Shown here one piece after another: positions 22,995 through 32,008 of a stretch of 32,347 nucleotides of DNA (positions within the stretch are counted from its first letter, which is position 1; every line of letters begins with the position of its first letter). This DNA is from SZUA-252 sp035716005 (GTDB lineage: Bacteria > Eisenbacteria > RBG-16-71-46 > SZUA-252). Below the pieces are notes generated by a model. It was not told where the DNA came from and did not search any database. It worked only from the letters and a program-made list of their open reading frames with translations. The stretch covers positions 1 through 32,347 of the forward strand of contig DASTKG010000121.1 of NCBI GenBank assembly GCA_035716005.1. The letters are read 5' to 3'. The translations under genes were made by a program, and so were the position numbers.

Positions 22995-25115
22995 ATGGCC
23001 AAGACGATGAACGTGCCCGCGGTCGAGACCTCGGGCGTGATGCGCCAGCCGACGCTCGCCACCATGGGCCTCGGCACCGTGCTCGACATCTTCCGCCGCG
23101 GCCGGCTCCCCGTGGAGAGCGGCGCCCTCGTGGACCAGATCTTCGGCGGACCGGGCGAGCGCGGCTCGCTCGTCATCTCGGGAGCGTCCGGCATCGTCGG
23201 CGCCGGGAAGGCGATGCAGCTCGGCTCGCGCCTTCAGCCCTACGACGTCCGGATCGTGGGGCTCGACTTCCCCGGCGCTCCGGACGGCATCGCGCGGCAG
23301 TTCCCCGGGCTGGTGCGGGCGTTCGGCCCTCAGGGGGCCGCGGCGATCATGCAGAACGTCGTGCGGATGGCGTACGATGGCAAGTCGCTCCCCGCCGAGC
23401 TGAAGCGGATGAAGCCGCGCTTCCTCCTCGAGGCGATCCCCGAGATCCTCGACGTGAAGCGCGCCCACTACGAACTCTTCCGCCGCGAGTTCCCCGGCAT
23501 CGAGATCCGTTCGGTCACCTCGGGCTTCCCCAGCCGCGAGCTGGGCGTCGGAATCGCGCACCCGGCCTTCCCCCACGAGATCAACAAGGTCTGGGAGATC
23601 GTCGAGGAGACGCCGTCGCCGATCACGCAGCTCTTCTGGTCGCTGGGACTCATTCCGGTGGAGGTGAGCGACGACTGGTCGTTCGTCCTCGACGTCCTCT
23701 TCTGCGGCGTCACGCACGCGGGGCTCCAGTACCAGCGCGCGTCGAACATGCCGGTCTGGAAGATCGACAAGTACATCCGCCGGCTCATCGGCCCGAATCC
23801 CTTCCGCGCGCACGACGCGATCGGCGCCGCCGGCGCCACCTTCCTCACCTGGTCGTGCCTGCATCACCTGAGCGAGGAATACGGCGACCTCTTCCGGCCC
23901 ACCGCGACGCTCGAGGAACGCCGGCGCACCGGGCAGTCCTGGTATCCGCCGAACCACTTCCGGCCGCTCGTCGACTGGAAGATGACCGAGGCGGACGAGG
24001 AGGAATTCCGCTCCTGGATTCTCGGGCCCCTCTTCCAGATGACGAGCCTCATGCTCCACGAGCGGCGAGGGCATCTCTCGCACATCAACGCGATCGGCGA
24101 GCTCTGCGCCCAGTTCCGCCAGGGGATCCTGACGCAGATGCGCCGGCTCGGCCCCGACGCCGTCATCGCCCGGGTGGAGTCCTACCACCGGCTGAATCCC
24201 GCGGCGGCGACGAGCGCGTGGCACCCCGAGGCGTTCGCGTCGATGGCTAGCCCCGAGTGGCGGCAGCTCTACGTGAACGCGGAGCACGACGGCCGCGTGG
24301 GCGTCGTCACGATCTCCCGCGAGAGTTACGGCGCCGCGGTGGACGAGGAGCTGAATCGCGCGCTCGACTGGCTGAAGGCCGAGGGCGTGTCGCGGATGAT
24401 CCTGACCGGCGACTTCCACCTGGCGACGCAGATGGTCGGCGCCGACACGAGCGACTTCTACGCCGGGTTGAGCGACCCTTCGCACGGGGAGCGGATCTCC
24501 CGCGACTGGTCGAGCACGGCTCGGCGGCTCGAGGAGGAGTTCGATGTCTCGGTCGGCTTCGTGAACGGCAAGCGCTGCCTCGGCGGGATGCTCGAGCTGT
24601 TGTCGCACTGCCACTATCTCGTGGCCGTGGACGACGCGCGGCTCGGATTCCCCGAAGTTTCGTTGCCCGTGGTGCCGGGGATGGAGGGGTGCCACTGGCC
24701 CTTCCGGAAGACCGGCGCCGCGAATTGGCCGCGGCTGCTGGGCGCGCTCCTGGGCGGGGGCGCCGTGAAGGCGACCGACGCGACCGGCTGGCTGGTGGAT
24801 TACGCCGGGCCGCTCGACGCGGCGCTCGCGACGACCTGGACGATCGCGACCGGCGGCGATCATGGTTTGAAGCGGCGGGTCCTCGAGAAGGGCGCGCTGG
24901 CGGGCGTGCCCAACGATGTAGCCGGGCTATCCGAGCCCGAAGCCGCCACCGCGGCGGCGCGGGCCGCGATCATGGAGTGCGTGCGGCGATCGTGCGGCGC
25001 GCCTCTCGCGGAAGCGCTCGCGATTCAGGCGAGACTCTCCGGCGAATTCATGGCTTCGAAGGCCTGCCGTGCCGGCGCGATCGGCGCGGAGTACTCGAAG
25101 ACGATGGAGGTCTGA
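22995..25115 (+). CDS. 3-hydroxyacyl-CoA dehydrogenase / enoyl-CoA hydratase fusion, FadN-like order
   Basis: 706 residues combining the two middle steps of beta-oxidation. The N-terminal part (about 55-410) is a hydroxyacyl-CoA dehydrogenase: dinucleotide loop GASGIVGAG (63-71), acidic Asp91 suiting NAD+, and a His189/Glu201 pair (HPAFP...WEIV) spaced 12 residues as in the classical His-Glu dyad. The C-terminal part (about 425-706) is a crotonase fold with Glu534 (GGMLELLSHC) and Glu554 (LGFPEVSLPVVPG), spaced 20 as in enoyl-CoA hydratase. The domain order is the reverse of FadB/FadJ and like Bacillus FadN. ATG with AGGAG upstream, 9 bp after the thiolase. Confidence 0.85.
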   Translation: MAKTMNVPAVETSGVMRQPTLATMGLGTVLDIFRRGRLPVESGALVDQIFGGPGERGSLVISGASGIVGAGKAMQLGSRLQPYDVRIVGLDFPGAPDGIARQFPGLVRAFGPQGAAAIMQNVVRMAYDGKSLPAELKRMKPRFLLEAIPEILDVKRAHYELFRREFPGIEIRSVTSGFPSRELGVGIAHPAFPHEINKVWEIVEETPSPITQLFWSLGLIPVEVSDDWSFVLDVLFCGVTHAGLQYQRASNMPVWKIDKYIRRLIGPNPFRAHDAIGAAGATFLTWSCLHHLSEEYGDLFRPTATLEERRRTGQSWYPPNHFRPLVDWKMTEADEEEFRSWILGPLFQMTSLMLHERRGHLSHINAIGELCAQFRQGILTQMRRLGPDAVIARVESYHRLNPAAATSAWHPEAFASMASPEWRQLYVNAEHDGRVGVVTISRESYGAAVDEELNRALDWLKAEGVSRMILTGDFHLATQMVGADTSDFYAGLSDPSHGERISRDWSSTARRLEEEFDVSVGFVNGKRCLGGMLELLSHCHYLVAVDDARLGFPEVSLPVVPGMEGCHWPFRKTGAANWPRLLGALLGGGAVKATDATGWLVDYAGPLDAALATTWTIATGGDHGLKRRVLEKGALAGVPNDVAGLSEPEAATAAARAAIMECVRRSCGAPLAEALAIQARLSGEFMASKACRAGAIGAEYSKTMEV

Positions 25116-25125
25116 GCGGGAGAAT

Positions 25126-25165
25126 CCGCGTCGGCGTCGCGTGTGAGGCGCGCGGCGCTACGCGG
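25126..25165. terminator. Possible bidirectional hairpin between convergent genes
   Basis: Only 42 bp separate the fusion gene and the kinase stop codons. CCGCGT (25126-25131) pairs with ACGCGG (25160-25165), with further imperfect G-C pairing inside. No T-run; weak evidence. The right arm lies in the last codons of the kinase gene. Confidence 0.25.
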
Positions 25166-27386
25166 ACTCCTTGGTCGGCGGATAGAGCCTCTCGAACTCC
25201 GGATCGCCGAGGAGCGGCGCCAGGTCGGGGTCGCGGCGCGCCCAGTCCGCCTCGCGGAATCCCGCCTCCCACGCCTTCTTGAGCGAGGCCAGGGCCGGCC
25301 CCTTCTCCTCCATGCTGCAGAAGACGCACGCGGCGTTGTAGAGGACGGTCGCCTCGTTCGGCCGGAGCGCGATGGCCAGGTTCGTTTCCCGGATCGCCTC
25401 CGGATACCGGCCGAGGGCCGCGTAGTCGCTGGCGAGGATGATCCGCGCCCGCGCGTCCTCGGGCACCGGCTTCAAGTGGCGCTCCAGCGCGTCGATCCGG
25501 CGCATGCGGATGTTCCGCTCCGCCTCCTTCTTCCCGAGGCTCCCGAGCGAGTTCTGGATCGGCACGTAGACGTTGTAGTCCTCCCCGCTCGCCTCCAGCG
25601 CCGCCTCGGCCATCGCCGCGACTTCCTGGAATCGGCCCGCCGCGAAGAGCGCGCGCCCCAGCAGGTAGTAGGCGCCCTCGCAATCGCGCTTCTTGTCGAT
25701 GGCCATCTGGGCGCCGCGAATCGCGTGCTCGTACTCGTTCCGCGCGTAGTGAATCCACGCCTCGGCGATCCGCACCTCGGGGAGCTCCGGCTTCAGCGCC
25801 ACGGCCCTCTGCGAGGCCGACATCGCGCGATCGATCCATGACGAATTGTCGCGCTGGAAGTTGTAGTAATACTCGGCGCAGACCTTGGCGATGGCGGCGT
25901 ACGCCAGCGCGAAGTTGGGGTCGCGCGCCACCGCGTTCTCGAACATCTGGAGCGCGAATTCGAGGTCCTGGCGCGTGAGGCGGCGGGCGTAGCTCTTCCC
26001 GCGGAGGTAGAGGTCGTACGCCTGGAGATCGTCGGTCGGCTTGTCGGCCAGCGCTTCCTGCTCCTGCGGGCTCAGCGTGACGCGGAGCGCCTCGGCGATC
26101 TTGCGTGCGATCTCGTCCTGCACCTCGAAGACGTCCTTCATCTCGCGGTCGTAGCGCTCCGACCAGATCGGAAAGTCGGTGGCGGTGTCGACGAGCTGCG
26201 CGTTGATTCGAAGCCGGTCTCCCGAGCGCCGGAGGCTTCCCCCGAGCGCGTACGCCGCGCCGAGCTGCGCGCCGATTTGGGCCGGCGTCACCGCCTTGTC
26301 GCGGTAGGCGAGAACCGTCGGGCGGGAGAAGGTCTTCAGACCCTTGATCTTCGAGAGCTCCGTGATGATGTCCTCGGTGATCCCGTCGCGGAAGTACTCG
26401 TCCTCCTTCACGCCGCTCAGATTCTCGAAGTAGAGGACCGCGACCGATCGCTGCGCCGCGGCGACGGGGTTGCGGGTATCGCTCTCACCGGTCTTCCTCC
26501 GTCCCGAGCCCAGGTCGCGCTTCATGCGGGTCAGATCGGTCTTCAGCTCCGTCGCGCTCTGGTAGCGCAGCGACCGGTCCTTCTCCAGCGCCTTCTCCAG
26601 CAGCCGCTCGAAGGCCGGCGCCACCGAGGGATTCAGCGCCGTCACCGGGGTCGGTTCGCGGTTCAGGATCGCCTCGAAGATCACCGCCGACGTGTCGCCG
26701 TGGAACGGGAGGACGCCGCTCGCCATCTGATAGAGGACGGTCCCCAGCGAGAAGAGATCGGTGCGCGCGTCGACGAGCAGGCCGCGGGCCTGCTCCGGCG
26801 ACATGTACGACACGGTCCCCATCGCGGCGCCCGGCACCGTCAGATCCTCGCGCGGGAAGGTCGCATCGACCTGGGTGGCCGTGGCGCCGTCGGCGCGCCT
26901 CGCGAGCTCGATCTTGGCGATTCCGAAGTCGAGGATCTTCACCTGTCCGCGGGACCCGACGAAGATGTTCGCCGGCTTGATGTCGCGGTGGACGATCCCC
27001 TTCGAGTGGGCCGATTCGAGCGCGTCCGCGATCTGGATCGCGAGGTCGAGGAGCGGCTCCATCTCCATCGGTCTGCGGGCGATGGCCTGCGCCAGGGTTT
27101 CCCCCTCGAGAAGCTCCATGACGATGAAGTGCTGCCCCTCGTGCTCCTCGATGGCGTAGACGGTGCAGATGTTCGGATGGTTCAGCGCCGACGCCGCGCG
27201 GGCCTCGCGCTGGAAGCGCTCCAGCGAGGCGGAGTCCTGCTCGAGATCCTTGGGGAGGAACTTGAGCGCGACCTTCCGACCGAGCCGGGTGTCGTCCGCC
27301 TCATAGACGATGCCCATCCCGCCGCTGCCGAGCCTGCCGGTGATCTTGTAGTGGGAAATGGTGGTGCCGATCAGGGAGTCGGTCAT
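25158..27386 (-). CDS. Soluble Ser/Thr protein kinase with FlgO/TolB-like domain and TPRs
   Basis: 742 residues. The eukaryote-like kinase domain (about 12-275) has all key motifs: glycine loop GSGGMGIVYE (20-29), Lys42, HRDIKPAN (133-140), DFGIAK (153-158) and the APE-equivalent SPEQ. Residues about 315-450 (SVAVLYFENLSG, GITEDIITELSKI) match the region found in adenylate cyclases and kinases and annotated FlgO- or TolB-N-like. About 470-730 are tetratricopeptide repeats that likely bind proteins. No transmembrane helix or extracellular sensor is present, unlike PknB-type kinases, so the signal is probably cytoplasmic. It is not adjacent to its possible antagonist, but the FHA/PP2C gene lies 3 kb away. 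Confidence 0.92.
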   Translation of the reverse strand: MTDSLIGTTISHYKITGRLGSGGMGIVYEADDTRLGRKVALKFLPKDLEQDSASLERFQREARAASALNHPNICTVYAIEEHEGQHFIVMELLEGETLAQAIARRPMEMEPLLDLAIQIADALESAHSKGIVHRDIKPANIFVGSRGQVKILDFGIAKIELARRADGATATQVDATFPREDLTVPGAAMGTVSYMSPEQARGLLVDARTDLFSLGTVLYQMASGVLPFHGDTSAVIFEAILNREPTPVTALNPSVAPAFERLLEKALEKDRSLRYQSATELKTDLTRMKRDLGSGRRKTGESDTRNPVAAAQRSVAVLYFENLSGVKEDEYFRDGITEDIITELSKIKGLKTFSRPTVLAYRDKAVTPAQIGAQLGAAYALGGSLRRSGDRLRINAQLVDTATDFPIWSERYDREMKDVFEVQDEIARKIAEALRVTLSPQEQEALADKPTDDLQAYDLYLRGKSYARRLTRQDLEFALQMFENAVARDPNFALAYAAIAKVCAEYYYNFQRDNSSWIDRAMSASQRAVALKPELPEVRIAEAWIHYARNEYEHAIRGAQMAIDKKRDCEGAYYLLGRALFAAGRFQEVAAMAEAALEASGEDYNVYVPIQNSLGSLGKKEAERNIRMRRIDALERHLKPVPEDARARIILASDYAALGRYPEAIRETNLAIALRPNEATVLYNAACVFCSMEEKGPALASLKKAWEAGFREADWARRDPDLAPLLGDPEFERLYPPTKESA

Positions 27387-27446
27387 GGGCGTCCGTGAAT
27401 TGGGGTTGTGGCCGGAGACGAAGGATTCGTTTGCGGCTGGGGTAGG

Positions 27447-27476
27447 AGTTTACGGCTTGGGCGGGATGGTTGGCAA
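27447..27476 (-). promoter_or_regulatory. Sigma70-type promoter of the kinase gene
   Basis: TTGCCA (27476-27471), 18-bp spacer, TAAACT (27452-27447), about 60 bp ahead of the kinase ATG and 12 bp beyond the stop of the Lon-type gene. Confidence 0.45.
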
Positions 27477-27488
27477 GGCAGGGCGGGC

Positions 27489-29912
27489 CTACGGCTTCTC
27501 GATGACCGGCGCTTCCTCCTTCTCGTCCCCTTCACCCCACTCCGCCATCGCCTCCGCCATCTCCTCCAGCCGCCTCCCCGCGCGGCCGAAGACGCTCTCG
27601 GCCGGATACGCCCCCTCCGCGTCGCGCTCGCCCGCCGGAACGCCCGTCAGGAGTTGAACGGCCTCCTCCACTCGGCTCACGGCGTAGACGGAGAACCTTC
27701 CCGCCTCCACCGCCTCGACCACGTCGCGGCGAAGCGCGAGGTGCTTCACGTTCCTCGCGGGAATGATCACCCCCTGCTTCCCGTTCAGCCCGCTCCGCGA
27801 GCACGACTCGTAGAATCCCTCGATCTTCTCGTTCACGCCGCCGATCGGCTGGACTTCCCCGACCTGGTTCACGGAGCCGGTGACGGCGAGCCCTTGCCGG
27901 ATCGGCAGCTCGGCCAGACTGGAGAGGATCGCGGCCAATTCGGCCACCGCCGCGCTGTCCCCTTCGATCTCGGAATAGGTCTGCTCGAAGGTGAGCGAAG
28001 CGCTCACCGCGAAGGGGTGCGTCCCCGCGAACTTCCCCGCGAGGTAACCGGCCAGGGTCATGACTCCCTTGCTGTGAATGTCTCCGGCAAGCTCCGCCTC
28101 GCGCTGAATGTCGATGATCCCCTTCGCGCCGACGTACGTGCGCGCGGTGATGCGGCTCGGGCGTCCGAACGAGTAGTCCCCCAGCACGTGCACGGAGAGC
28201 CCATTCACTTGGCCCACGACCTCGCCCTCGAGATCGACCATCAAGGTCCCGTCGCGGATCTCGTCCTGGATCCACTGCTCGGCGAGATTCGAGCGATGCC
28301 GCTTCCGCGCGACGGCCCCCTCGACGTCGGCCCGGGTCGCGATCGTGCGCCCCTCCCGGCGCGCCCAGAATCCGGCCTCGCGGATGAGATCGCTCAGAAG
28401 GCTGAAGCGGAGCGACAGCCGGTCTCGGCGCTCGGCAAGCCGGTGGCCCTGCCGGATCAGCTCCGCCACGGCTTCCGCGTCGAAGTGCGGGAGGTCTTCC
28501 TCCCGGCAGAGCTTGGAGACGAACTGCGCGTACTGCTGGTCTTCGCGCTCGCTCCGCACGACGTCGGTGTCGAAGTCCGCCTTCACCTTGAAGAGCTTCG
28601 CGAAGTCCTCTTCGAACGACTGGAGCAGGTGGTAGACCGCGGTCGGCCCGAGCAGGACGACCTTCACCTCGATCGGAATCGGGATCGGGCGAAGCCCCGC
28701 CGTCGAGAATCCGTAGAAGTCGCTCGGTTCCTCGATCGTCACCGTCCCGGTCTTGATGGTTCTCTTCAGGGCGTCCCACGAGAAGGGCTGCCGAAGCACG
28801 TCGAGCGCGTTCACGATCAGGTAGCCGCCGTTCGCCTGCAGCAGGGCGCCCGCCCGGATCTCCGTGAAGTCGGTGTACATGACGCCGAGGTGCGCCCGCC
28901 GCTCGATCTTGCCGACCAGATTCGTGTACGTGGGGTGCGGTTCGTCCACGACGGGGACGCCCGCGGCCGGGTCGCGCTCGACGACGAGGTTCACTTCGTA
29001 GCGCGTCATGTCGGGCCGGCGCGCCTCGAACCCCGGGAACGGGAGCACCGGTCCCTCGCGCGGGAGGAAGTCGCGGTAGTTCTCGATCACGTCGTCGTGG
29101 ACCCGCTGGAGATAGGCGGCCACCGCCTCCATCGCCGCGTAGGTCCGCCGCAGGGACTCGTACCGCCCTTCGATGGCGTTCGTGACGAGCTTGGCATCGA
29201 GCTCCCGGAGCTGCCGTCCGGCGTCCTTCGCCAGGCCGTGGAGACGCACCTGAAACTCCCGCATCTCCGCCTCGAGCTTCTTCCGCCGTTCGGTCAGATC
29301 ATGCCGCTCGGCGTCGGTCGCCTCCTCCAGTTCCTCCTCCGTCATGGGGCGTCCGGCCTTCAGGGGCACGAGGCCGAATCCGCCCGGGGTCTCCTCGAAG
29401 CCGTATCCCTGCGCCAGGCCGAGCTCCGTCAGTTCCCGAAAGAGGGCCTTCCGCTTCGCCTCCGTCTCCTCGCCCAGCTTCGACTTGGCGTCGAGGTACT
29501 TCTTGCTCTCGAACGCGGCCGGGATGTCGAGGCGGAGACTCTCGATGAAGGCGGCCGACTCGCGCTGGAAGACGCGCCCCTGGCCCGCCGGGAAGGAGAG
29601 CGCGAGGGGACGAGACGGGTCCTGGAAGTTGTTCACGTAGCACCAGTCGGGAGGCGCCGAGCCGTCCTGCGCGAGCTGCATCACCATGCGATGAACGAGC
29701 GAGCTCTTCCCCGTGCCGACCGGGCCGGCCACGTAGAGATTGAAGCCGGGACCTTTCATCCGCAGGCCGAAATCGAGGGCTTCGAGCGCCCGTTCCTGAC
29801 CCACGACGCCGGTAAGGGGCTCGATCCGGCTCGTGTCCGAGAAGGCGAACCGGGATGCGTCGACGGACGGGGAGAGCCGTGAAGCGGAGAGTCTCAGAGG
29901 GTCGGCGTTCAT
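27489..29912 (-). CDS. LonB-type ATP-dependent protease (non-classical Lon family)
   Basis: 807-residue AAA+ protease of the group usually annotated Lon-family/ATP-binding protein (COG1067-like), which lacks the classical LonA N-domain. Walker A is VAGPVGTGKS (61-70). A long insertion with coiled-coil character (about 140-240: MTEEELEEATDAERH, TERRKKLEAEMREF) separates the Walker A region from the rest of the ATPase part (GGYLIVNALDVL). The C-terminal S16 peptidase has Ser653 (IEGDSAAVAEL) and Lys696 (GGVNEKIEGF), spaced as in Lon. The ATG at 29912 was preferred because the family N-terminus begins there; a GTG at 29951 is possible. Substrates are not known. Confidence 0.92.
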   Translation of the reverse strand: MNADPLRLSASRLSPSVDASRFAFSDTSRIEPLTGVVGQERALEALDFGLRMKGPGFNLYVAGPVGTGKSSLVHRMVMQLAQDGSAPPDWCYVNNFQDPSRPLALSFPAGQGRVFQRESAAFIESLRLDIPAAFESKKYLDAKSKLGEETEAKRKALFRELTELGLAQGYGFEETPGGFGLVPLKAGRPMTEEELEEATDAERHDLTERRKKLEAEMREFQVRLHGLAKDAGRQLRELDAKLVTNAIEGRYESLRRTYAAMEAVAAYLQRVHDDVIENYRDFLPREGPVLPFPGFEARRPDMTRYEVNLVVERDPAAGVPVVDEPHPTYTNLVGKIERRAHLGVMYTDFTEIRAGALLQANGGYLIVNALDVLRQPFSWDALKRTIKTGTVTIEEPSDFYGFSTAGLRPIPIPIEVKVVLLGPTAVYHLLQSFEEDFAKLFKVKADFDTDVVRSEREDQQYAQFVSKLCREEDLPHFDAEAVAELIRQGHRLAERRDRLSLRFSLLSDLIREAGFWARREGRTIATRADVEGAVARKRHRSNLAEQWIQDEIRDGTLMVDLEGEVVGQVNGLSVHVLGDYSFGRPSRITARTYVGAKGIIDIQREAELAGDIHSKGVMTLAGYLAGKFAGTHPFAVSASLTFEQTYSEIEGDSAAVAELAAILSSLAELPIRQGLAVTGSVNQVGEVQPIGGVNEKIEGFYESCSRSGLNGKQGVIIPARNVKHLALRRDVVEAVEAGRFSVYAVSRVEEAVQLLTGVPAGERDAEGAYPAESVFGRAGRRLEEMAEAMAEWGEGDEKEEAPVIEKP

Positions 29913-29998
29913 TCGTGACGCTTTCGAGGCGGCGACTGTTTCGCGTGGCACGATCGCCGCCCGCGGGCCGGAGGTGAGTCGCGACCGGGCATGAGCTG

Positions 29999-30028
29999 AA
30001 CGTAGACCTCGGCCGTCGCGCCGTTCAA
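29999..30028 (-). promoter_or_regulatory. Candidate promoter of the Lon-type gene
   Basis: TTGAAC (30028-30023), 18 bp, TACGTT (30004-29999) on minus, giving a leader of about 80 nt to the ATG at 29912. The 369-bp divergent region 29913-30281 otherwise contains only the small inverted repeat at 30112-30125 (GCTAC-CTAA-GTAGC) and the opposing promoter below. Confidence 0.35.
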
Positions 30029-30148
30029 GGTGAAACGGGCCCGTTCCGGCTCGCCGGTCGCCTCCGTGGCTTCTCCGAGCCCGCCCGCGCGACGAGCCGG
30101 TCCGACTCCCCTGCTACCTAAGTAGCATGCCTTCTCGACCGGACATTC

Positions 30149-30178
30149 TTGCCGGTTCGACTCGCGGGGGCCTAACGT
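30149..30178 (+). promoter_or_regulatory. Candidate promoter of the FHA/phosphatase gene
   Basis: TTGCCG (30149-30154), 18 bp, TAACGT (30173-30178), about 100 bp ahead of the ATG at 30282. Weak matches; listed because nothing better is seen. Confidence 0.3.
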
Positions 30179-30281
30179 CGAAGTGTCGGTCGAATGCTTC
30201 TCGCCCCCTCGTGGCCGCGCGCGGGCGGCCGTTCCTCCCCCGCCGGGACGACGAAGCGCCGCAACGTGGGGGAGGTTCGCC

Positions 30282-31910
30282 ATGAAACTCGCACTATCCG
30301 CGACGCTCGGGGGGCTCCGGAAGGTGTGGCTCCTCGACCAGCCCTCGGTTCGAATCGGGCGCGATTCCTCCAACCTCGTCCAGATTCTCGACAAGAGCGT
30401 CTCGCGAGAGCACGCCGAAATCCACGTGGAGCGCGGTGTTCCCTACCTGAAGGACCTCCGGAGCCACAACGGCACGCGCCTCAACGACAGCGTCGTTCGT
30501 CGCTCGGCTCGCCTCAAGCCGGGAGACAGAATCCAGGTCGGCAGGATTTCGCTCGAGGTCACCGACGCGCCCCGAGACCTCCCGGCTCCCGATCCGATGT
30601 CCGAGACCTCGACCTTCACGCTCCCGATCGGCGCCCCGCCGGGCGAGACCACTTGGGACGTCGGGGACATCTCGGGCATTCTATGGGCCCTCGAGACCGC
30701 GGGACGCGTTCTTTCGGATCCCGCACCGTTGGAGGAATCGTGCGAGGCGTTTCTAGCGACGGTGGAACGGGCCATTCCCGCCTCACGGCTTGCCATTCAA
30801 ACTCAGACTGAGTGCGGCACGCAGGTCCAGATCTCGGCCCGCTCGACGGAGTGCGGCGGGGCTGTCTCCGTCTGGATTCCGGACGGGATTCGCCGGCGCG
30901 TTCTCGCATCCAAGTCGGCGATCCTCGAGACCGAGTGCGACGCACCAGGGCTCGGCTCCGAATCGACGGAACGTGTGCCGGGGCGCCGCCGCTCGGCGAT
31001 GGCGGCCCCGCTTCTCCGGGCCGGATCGGCGACGGGGCTTCTCTACGCGGAGCACGACTCCCTCCAAGGCGGCTACACCCGGAGGCACCTCGAGCTCCTG
31101 GCGCTATTCGCGAACATGGCGGCGTACCGCATCGCGACCGAGCGACTCGTGTCGATCGAGGGGGAACGCGCGACGATCGAACAAGAGGTGTCGACGGCCG
31201 GCAGGATTCAGCAGTGGATACTCCCGCAAGTCGAGACGTCGATCGCGGGCTACGACATCCATGCGCTGTTCCGGCCGTGCGAGGCGGTGGGAGGCGATTT
31301 CTACGACGTCGCGCCGGGCACCGACCACACGGCCTGGATCGTGCTGGGCGACGTCTCGGGCAAGGGCATTTGCGGCGCCATGATCATGACGTTGCTGATG
31401 TCGTCCGCGCGCGTGCTCTACGGTCAGTGCCCGGGCCCCGGCGCGCTCGCCAATCGCCTGAATCGGATCCTCCTGAGACGCGGCGATCTCGGGCACTTCG
31501 CCACCGCGTTCATCGGAAGGCTCCACACGGCGAGCGGGGTCCTTCACTACGTGAACGCGGGGCATACGCGTCCGCTGTTGCACCTGCGCCGGGGATTCAA
31601 GCACCTCGACAGCACCGGGGTGCCCCTGGGCGTCGAACCGCAATTCGACTATCAGGACGAGACCCTGATCCTTCAGCCGGGCGACGTGCTCGCGATCTTC
31701 AGCGACGGACTTCAGGACACTCAGCGTGGGGAGGCCTTCTTCGGGGAGCACCGCGTGGAGCGCGCGTTCAGAATGGCGACCGCGTCGCGCGGAGGAGCCG
31801 AGGAGATCGCCACTAGCATCTTCGGGGAGGCGGAGATCTTTCGCGGCGAGCAGCCCTTCAGCGACGACGTGGCCATGCTGATTCTGAAGCGCGCGGCGGC
31901 CGGCGCGTAG
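30282..31910 (+). CDS. FHA-GAF-SpoIIE/RsbU-type protein phosphatase
   Basis: 542 residues. An N-terminal FHA domain (about 5-93; RIGRDSSN, SREHAEI, SHNGT) recognises phosphothreonine. A GAF-like sensor region follows (about 140-285), a short linker helix (about 290-312), then a PP2C-type SpoIIE/RsbU phosphatase (about 315-535) with metal Asp residues in GGDFYDV (Asp339), GDVSGKG (Asp357), FSDGLQD and SDDVAML. Such enzymes dephosphorylate anti-sigma-factor antagonists or kinase substrates. The start is the ATG at 30282, preceded by GGAGG; the frame to 30183 adds a Pro/Arg-rich stretch. The FHA domain suggests recruitment by a Ser/Thr kinase, and one lies nearby (25158-27386). Confidence 0.93.
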   Translation: MKLALSATLGGLRKVWLLDQPSVRIGRDSSNLVQILDKSVSREHAEIHVERGVPYLKDLRSHNGTRLNDSVVRRSARLKPGDRIQVGRISLEVTDAPRDLPAPDPMSETSTFTLPIGAPPGETTWDVGDISGILWALETAGRVLSDPAPLEESCEAFLATVERAIPASRLAIQTQTECGTQVQISARSTECGGAVSVWIPDGIRRRVLASKSAILETECDAPGLGSESTERVPGRRRSAMAAPLLRAGSATGLLYAEHDSLQGGYTRRHLELLALFANMAAYRIATERLVSIEGERATIEQEVSTAGRIQQWILPQVETSIAGYDIHALFRPCEAVGGDFYDVAPGTDHTAWIVLGDVSGKGICGAMIMTLLMSSARVLYGQCPGPGALANRLNRILLRRGDLGHFATAFIGRLHTASGVLHYVNAGHTRPLLHLRRGFKHLDSTGVPLGVEPQFDYQDETLILQPGDVLAIFSDGLQDTQRGEAFFGEHRVERAFRMATASRGGAEEIATSIFGEAEIFRGEQPFSDDVAMLILKRAAAGA

Positions 31911-31940
31911 CCGCCGACGGCCCCGCCGGCACGAACGGAC

Positions 31941-31973
31941 GAGGGGCGTCGCCCACCCGGGACGACGCCCCTC
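31941..31973. terminator. Strong hairpin between convergent genes
   Basis: Perfect 11-bp stem GAGGGGCGTCG / CGACGCCCCTC with an 11-base loop in the 98-bp gap between the phosphatase stop and the protease stop. It can serve both directions. No T-run on either side, so it may act with Rho or as an mRNA 3'-end stabiliser. Confidence 0.5.
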
Positions 31974-32008
31974 CCGCTCCAGAACGAATCGAGTCGGCTC
32001 CTGCGAGT

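Noticed and set aside
21693..24863. A 1,056-codon open frame on the minus strand, antisense to the thiolase and fusion genes
   Set aside because: It is the GC-rich shadow of well-supported plus-strand genes; its translation is Arg/Gly/Asp/Glu/His-rich with no domain signature.
29909..30394. A 161-codon minus-strand frame with a stretch (ARFTLNGATAEVYV) like the start of a [2Fe-2S] xanthine-dehydrogenase-type subunit
   Set aside because: The match is about 15 residues, with no Cys cluster after it, and the region overlaps the divergent promoters. Chance is more likely than a gene remnant.
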